The notes beneath the pieces were generated by a model, which was not told the origin of the DNA, did not search any database, and worked only from the letters and a program-made list of their open reading frames with translations. A stretch of DNA of 8,583 nt. It comes from Methyloceanibacter sp. Its GTDB lineage: Bacteria; Pseudomonadota; Alphaproteobacteria; Rhizobiales; Methyloligellaceae. This document shows positions 5,332 to 8,583 of the stretch, one piece after another. Made by a program: the position numbers and the translations under genes. The stretch covers positions 1-8,583 of the forward strand of contig JAENXG010000095.1 of NCBI GenBank assembly GCA_016649675.1, in the 5' to 3' direction. How positions within the stretch are numbered: position 1 is the first letter of the stretch; each line of letters starts with the position of its first letter.

Positions 5332-5904
5332 TCAAGGAGAGCCAGAAGGTGCCGCCGGGGAAGGCGTCCCGGGCTTACGCTTTCCGAGCCATGTCTCGGG
5401 CGGCGGCAGCTTGAGCGCAACCACCCTCCACCTTGCTCCCGATAGCGCCATCAGGACGGTCAGCGTCGGGGAATCGGGGTCCTTGGGGTCGCGCAAGTCG
5501 ACGCGGAACGAAGTGGGTGAGGTGAAGGAGGCATAGGTGACGAAATCGGCGAACGACTTCTGCTCCTGGCGGTGCTTTACCACCTCCTCATTGTTCACGA
5601 GCTTCTCAGGCGTGACCCATTCGTCGACCGCGCTGTCGACCACTGCCGGAACCAGGAGCGCGGTCAGCGCTGCGCCGAAAATCCCAGCAATACTGTCCTT
5701 TCCGACCTGGGTTTGGGCCGACTCGATGAGGGCGAGCTTGACGTCGGCCTTGAGCTGCTGCCGCACAAGCGGCCAATCGATGAGGCTTTCAAGGGCCGAA
5801 ATATTGCCGGTGAGCAGCGCGCGATCGAGCCAATAGAGGGTGAGGTAGGGGTAGGCGAGATAGGCGACCAGGAGAACGGCGGCGCCGAGGAACCATTTGC
5901 GCAT
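5332..5904 (-). CDS. DUF2939 family protein with N-terminal membrane anchor
   Basis: From the ATG at 5904 the protein has 190 residues and begins MRKWFLGAAVLLVAYLAYPYLTLYWLDRAL. This is one hydrophobic segment (about 4-25) that is either an uncleaved membrane anchor or a signal sequence. The next part (30-60) contains a small-residue and LESLIDWPLVRQQLKAD pattern typical of DUF2939, a family without a known function. The middle (70-100) is alanine- and valine-rich, and the end (about 172-190) is a Pro/Ser/Gly-rich tail. The start is set by CGGAG about seven bases upstream; an in-frame ATG at 5973 would add 23 residues without a better site. It precedes hslV by 70 bases on the same strand, so it may be cotranscribed with hslVU from a promoter in 5905-6004. 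Confidence 0.82.
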   Translation of the reverse strand: MRKWFLGAAVLLVAYLAYPYLTLYWLDRALLTGNISALESLIDWPLVRQQLKADVKLALIESAQTQVGKDSIAGIFGAALTALLVPAVVDSAVDEWVTPEKLVNNEEVVKHRQEQKSFADFVTYASFTSPTSFRVDLRDPKDPDSPTLTVLMALSGARWRVVALKLPPPETWLGKRKPGTPSPAAPSGSP

Positions 5905-6004
5905 GAGCGACTCCGTTAAGGGACTGGTGAGATAGCACTCTTCGGCTCCGCGGCGTATAAGCGGCGGCGTCATAGAAGAAGCGAATTGCTAAGGGCCTTG
6001 CGCT
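5905..6004. promoter_or_regulatory. Divergent promoter gap between DUF2939-hslVU and the his operon
   Basis: This 100-base gap separates two divergently transcribed units and must hold both promoters if each starts here. On the plus strand a TATAAG (5955-5960) resembles a -10 box about 45 bases before hisB, but no good -35 box lies 16-18 bases upstream. On the minus strand CTTATAC overlaps the same position. I see no operator-like dyad and no leader peptide rich in histidine codons, so histidine attenuation of the enteric type is not evident. Confidence 0.35.
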
Positions 6005-6631
6005 ATGCTGGCGGACATGCAGAAGCAGAACACGGACACCGAAGCGCGCCGGGCAAGCATCACGCGCCGGACCAAGGAGACCGCGATCACTGCGAGCGTC
6101 GACCTTGACGGCACCGGCGACTTCAAGATCGCGACCGGCGTAGGCTTCCTCGACCATATGATCGAGCAACTCGCCCGCCATTCCCTGATCGACATCACGC
6201 TGAAAGCGGAGGGCGACCTCCATATCGACCAGCATCACACGACCGAAGACTCAGGCATCGTGCTTGGCCAGGCCGTGGCGCGGGCGCTAGGCGACAAGAA
6301 GGGCATCACCCGCTATGGCTCGGCCTATCTGGCCATGGACGAGACGCTCACCCGCGTCGCGCTCGACGTCTCGGGGCGGCCGTATCTCGTGTGGAAGGTC
6401 GCCTTCACCCGCTCCAAGATCGGCGAGATGGACACCGAGCTGTTCCGGGAGTGGTTCCAGGCCTTCGCCCAGCATGCCGGGCTGACCCTGCATGTCGAGA
6501 CGCTCTATGGCGAGAATAGCCATCACATCGCCGAGACCTGCTATAAGGCGCTCGCCAGGGCGCTCAGACAGGCGATCGCCATCGACGAGCGCCAGAGCGG
6601 GCGGGTACCCTCGACCAAGGGCCAGCTCTAG
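6005..6631 (+). CDS. hisB: Imidazoleglycerol-phosphate dehydratase HisB
   Basis: This enzyme converts imidazole-glycerol phosphate to imidazole-acetol phosphate in histidine biosynthesis. It is the monofunctional form (208 residues) without the phosphatase domain found in enteric HisB. Visible motifs: GVGFLDHM (45-52), the first metal-binding motif DQHHTTED (75-82), AMDETLTR (110-117), VETLYGENSHHIAE (164-177) with the second HHxxE, and a C-terminal VPSTKGQL typical of the family. I kept the ATG at 6005 because an AAGGG lies about ten bases upstream; an in-frame ATG at 6017 would remove four residues. It is the first his gene here, divergent from the DUF2939-hslVU unit, and is followed after 41 bases by the DUF2628 gene. 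Confidence 0.97.
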   Translation: MLADMQKQNTDTEARRASITRRTKETAITASVDLDGTGDFKIATGVGFLDHMIEQLARHSLIDITLKAEGDLHIDQHHTTEDSGIVLGQAVARALGDKKGITRYGSAYLAMDETLTRVALDVSGRPYLVWKVAFTRSKIGEMDTELFREWFQAFAQHAGLTLHVETLYGENSHHIAETCYKALARALRQAIAIDERQSGRVPSTKGQL

Positions 6632-6672
6632 CGTCTGCCCCGTATGGGGCTCCCAAGGCAGCGTGAGGTGCC
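6632..6672 (+). promoter_or_regulatory. Spacer with two competing hairpins before the DUF2628 start
   Basis: GCCCC (6637-6641) pairs with GGGGC (6646-6650) around a GTAT tetraloop. CTGCC (6635-6639) can instead pair with GGCAG (6657-6661), which ends just before the GAGGTG ribosome site at 6665-6670. The two pairings exclude each other, so the RNA could in principle switch; this is an inference from base pairing alone. Confidence 0.2.
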
Positions 6673-7176
6673 GTGACTGTCTATTCCGTCTATGAGCCGG
6701 ATAAGGAAGCGCCGGATCTTGCGGTGCGCGCGGACCGGCTTGCCTTCGTGAAAGAAGGCTTCTCCTGGCCGGCGCTCTTCCTGCCCGCTCTGTGGCTCCT
6801 CTATCAGCGCATGTGGATCGAGCTCATTGTCTTCGTCGTCGCTTTTGCCGCGCTGCAATGGACGTTCGGCTTGGGCCAGCAAGGCCAGGTGCTGCTCGGC
6901 TGGGCGAGCTTCGCGCTGATCGTGCTCTTTGCCTTCGAGGCCAATGATCTTCGGTCAGCCGCCCTCGAGCGGCGCGGCTACCGGCTAACGGGCGTTGCGA
7001 GCGGCCGCGACCGGACGGAGGCCGAGCGCTCGTTCTTCCGCGCTTGGCTGCCCCGGCAGGCGAAGGGGGCGAGGGGCCCTGAGCGCGGGCAGGAGCGGGC
7101 GCGCGACGGCGAGGCGGCGGCGCCTGTGGCACGTGGAGAGTCCGAGGAGGTCATCGGGCTCTTCCCGCGACCTTGA
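6673..7176 (+). CDS. DUF2628 family membrane protein inside the his operon
   Basis: The product has 167 residues and starts with GTG at 6673, supported by GAGGTG a few bases upstream. A polar N terminus (MTVYSVYEPD, 1-28) with the segment FVKEGFSWPALFLPALW leads into three hydrophobic segments at about 31-46, 49-67 and 71-89, so it is probably an inner-membrane protein. The FSWPALFLPALWLL pattern is typical of DUF2628, whose function is unknown. A loop with RGYRLTGVASGRDRTEAERSFF follows, then a low-complexity Arg/Glu/Gly/Ala tail (about 128-160). It lies between hisB (41 bases) and hisH (6 bases), so it is surely on the his transcript. I recall the same order in other Hyphomicrobiales. No histidine-pathway enzyme domain is visible. 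Confidence 0.88.
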   Translation: MTVYSVYEPDKEAPDLAVRADRLAFVKEGFSWPALFLPALWLLYQRMWIELIVFVVAFAALQWTFGLGQQGQVLLGWASFALIVLFAFEANDLRSAALERRGYRLTGVASGRDRTEAERSFFRAWLPRQAKGARGPERGQERARDGEAAAPVARGESEEVIGLFPRP

Positions 7177-7182
7177 GCCGAC

Positions 7183-7833
7183 ATGCACGTCGCCATCATC
7201 GATTACGGCTCGGGCAACCTCCACTCTGCCGCCAAGGCATTCGAGCGGGCGGCGCGTGAGGAAGGCTCAAAGCTCGCCATCAAAGTGACGGCGGAGCCAA
7301 GCGACGTGCTCGCAGCCGACCGTATCGTGCTCCCCGGCGTTGGCGCCTTCGCCGACTGCAAACAGGGCCTCGTCCGCATTCCCGGCATGATCGAGGCTCT
7401 GGAAGAAGCAGTGCAGTCACACGGGACGCCGTTTCTCGGCATCTGTGTCGGGCTTCAGCTCATGGCGGAGCGCGGGCTCGAGCATGGGCTGACCCCGGGG
7501 CTTGGCTGGATCGAGGGCGAGGTGAGAGCGATCGCGCCTGACGATGCCGCGCTCAAGATCCCGCATATGGGCTGGAACACGCTTCGCATGGCGCGCGCAC
7601 ACGCGTTGTTCGAAGGCATTCCGACCGGCGAGGAGGGGCTGAATGCCTATTTCGTGCATTCCTACCACCTCGTGCCGTCGGATCGCGCCACGCTCGTCGC
7701 AACCACCGACTATGGCGGGGAAATCACGGCCTTCGTCGCACGCGACAATATGGCGGGCAGCCAGTTCCACCCCGAGAAAAGCCAGAAGCTCGGACTCGCG
7801 CTCATCGCCAACTTCCTGAAATGGAAGCCGTGA
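7183..7833 (+). CDS. hisH: Imidazole glycerol phosphate synthase, glutamine amidotransferase subunit HisH
   Basis: HisH splits glutamine and passes the ammonia through HisF, which uses it to make imidazole-glycerol phosphate and AICAR. The 216-residue protein is a class I glutamine amidotransferase. It begins VAIIDYGSGNLHSAAKAFE and has the PGVGAFADC segment (51-59). Its triad comprises Cys88 in LGICVGLQLM and His196 with Glu198 in GSQFHPEKSQ; YFVHSYHLVP (156-165) is also present. No catalytic residue is missing. The ATG at 7183 comes six bases after the DUF2628 stop, and hisA follows after seven bases, indicating tight coupling. The partner hisF is not in the window and is expected after hisA. 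Confidence 0.98.
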   Translation: MHVAIIDYGSGNLHSAAKAFERAAREEGSKLAIKVTAEPSDVLAADRIVLPGVGAFADCKQGLVRIPGMIEALEEAVQSHGTPFLGICVGLQLMAERGLEHGLTPGLGWIEGEVRAIAPDDAALKIPHMGWNTLRMARAHALFEGIPTGEEGLNAYFVHSYHLVPSDRATLVATTDYGGEITAFVARDNMAGSQFHPEKSQKLGLALIANFLKWKP

Positions 7834-7840
7834 GCCAGTC

Positions 7841-8583
7841 ATGATCCTGTTCCCCGCCATCGACCTCAAGGACGGGCAATGTGTGCGGCTGCGCCAGGGC
7901 GAGATGGCGCAAGCCACGGTGTTCAACATCGATCCCGCGGCGCAAGCCCGCGCCTTCGAGGAGCAAGGCTTCGAGTGGCTGCACATCGTCGACCTGAACG
8001 GCGCCTTTGAGGGCAGGCCGGTCAACGCGTCCGCCATCGAGGCGATCCTTGCCGCCGTGCATATCCCGGTGCAGCTCGGCGGCGGCATCCGCGACCTCGA
8101 CACCATCGTGGCGTGGCTCGGCAAAGGCGTCGACCGCGTGATCCTCGGCACCGCGGCGGTGCGCGATCCCGATCTCGTGCGCGAGGCGTGCCACGACTTT
8201 CCCGCCTGCATCGCCGTCGGCATCGATGCCCGCGACGGCAAGGTCGCCACGGAAGGCTGGGCGGAAACGAGCGAGATGACGGCGCTCGATCTTGCCCGGC
8301 GATTCGAGGATGCCGGCGTCACCGCAATTATCCACACCGATATCGCCCGCGACGGCGTGCTCGAAGGCCTCAATCTCGAAGCGACCGCGGCGCTGGCGAA
8401 AGCCATCTCGATCCCCGTGATCGCGAGCGGCGGGCTTGCCGGAATCGAGGATATTCGCGCCCTGCTCGAGCCCCGCTATGAGATGTTGGAAGGCGCCATT
8501 GCCGGCCGCGCGCTCTATGACGGCAGGCTCGATCCGCGTGAGGCGCTCGCCCTCATCGCCGCCGACTACGCGGCGCGTCACCG
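7841..8583 (+). CDS. hisA: ProFAR isomerase HisA (3' end just outside the window)
   Basis: HisA is a beta/alpha-barrel enzyme that isomerises ProFAR to PRFAR, the substrate of HisF-HisH. The frame is open from the ATG at 7841 to the window edge: 247 codons plus two bases, close to the family's usual 240-250, so only a few residues can be missing. Visible elements: FPAIDLKDG with catalytic Asp8, LHIVDLNGAFEG (48-58), QLGGGIRD (78-85), RVILGTAAVRDP (99-110), VGIDARDG (126-133) with the second catalytic Asp129, IIHTDIARDGVLEG (163-176), VIASGGLAG (193-201), and EGAIAGRALYDG near the end. No strong Shine-Dalgarno precedes it, but the seven-base gap after hisH suggests translational coupling. Confidence 0.97.
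   Translation, partial: MILFPAIDLKDGQCVRLRQGEMAQATVFNIDPAAQARAFEEQGFEWLHIVDLNGAFEGRPVNASAIEAILAAVHIPVQLGGGIRDLDTIVAWLGKGVDRVILGTAAVRDPDLVREACHDFPACIAVGIDARDGKVATEGWAETSEMTALDLARRFEDAGVTAIIHTDIARDGVLEGLNLEATAALAKAISIPVIASGGLAGIEDIRALLEPRYEMLEGAIAGRALYDGRLDPREALALIAADYAARH

Noticed and set aside
5262..5420. Longer HslV starting at ATG 5420 (240 residues)
   Set aside because: The extra residues are arginine/proline-rich, overlap the end of the DUF2939 gene and do not fit the short HslV propeptide. The intermediate start at 5294 is kept only as an alternative.
7417..8406. Minus-strand frame of 329 codons across hisH and hisA
   Set aside because: Antisense to two certain genes; the serine/arginine-rich translation is characteristic of shadow frames.
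7802..8581. Minus-strand frame of 259 codons
   Set aside because: Antisense to hisA over its whole length, with no domain of its own.

Overview
The window is GC-rich DNA carrying a chromosomal housekeeping region of an alphaproteobacterium. It is most likely a member of the Hyphomicrobiales (Rhizobiales). The reasons are the neighbourhood (secB, a Tim44-like timA, mltA and an Smr gene, then hslVU, then hisB-DUF2628-hisH-hisA), the protein sequences, and the 'RVKPGDD'-type intergenic hairpin typical of this order. I cannot fix the genus. I see no mobile element, CRISPR array, rRNA or tRNA.

Layout. Positions 1-320 (minus) hold the N-terminal part of secB, cut by the window edge. Positions 321-905 are mostly non-coding. 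They hold a probable 38-residue single-span membrane protein (minus, 458-574) and an unusual density of inverted repeats. Positions 906-3310 (plus) hold timA, mltA and an Smr-domain gene, closely spaced and probably one transcript. Positions 3311-3380 hold a hairpin repeat between convergent genes. Positions 3381-5904 (minus) hold, in transcription order, a DUF2939 gene, hslV and hslU. Positions 5905-6004 are a divergent promoter gap. Positions 6005-8583 (plus) hold hisB, a DUF2628 membrane protein, hisH and hisA, with hisA cut just before its expected end.

How the genes work together. HslV (peptidase) and HslU (unfoldase) form the two-part HslUV protease. A sequence resembling the alphaproteobacterial RpoH promoter lies immediately before hslV, so the protease pair can probably be induced by heat independently of the DUF2939 gene upstream. 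HisH and HisA act in the middle of histidine biosynthesis and HisB later. hisF, the partner of HisH, is absent and would be expected beyond the right edge. TimA, MltA and SecB are envelope or secretion related; Smr is a nucleic-acid-binding or nuclease-type domain.

This is largely conserved core genome and I do not see a clearly new multi-gene system. The less expected items are the tiny membrane ORF next to secB, the heat-shock-type promoter that would leave hslV with almost no leader, the long N-terminal extension of SecB, the lack of any visible export signal on MltA, and the unknown-function membrane proteins attached to the hslVU and his operons.
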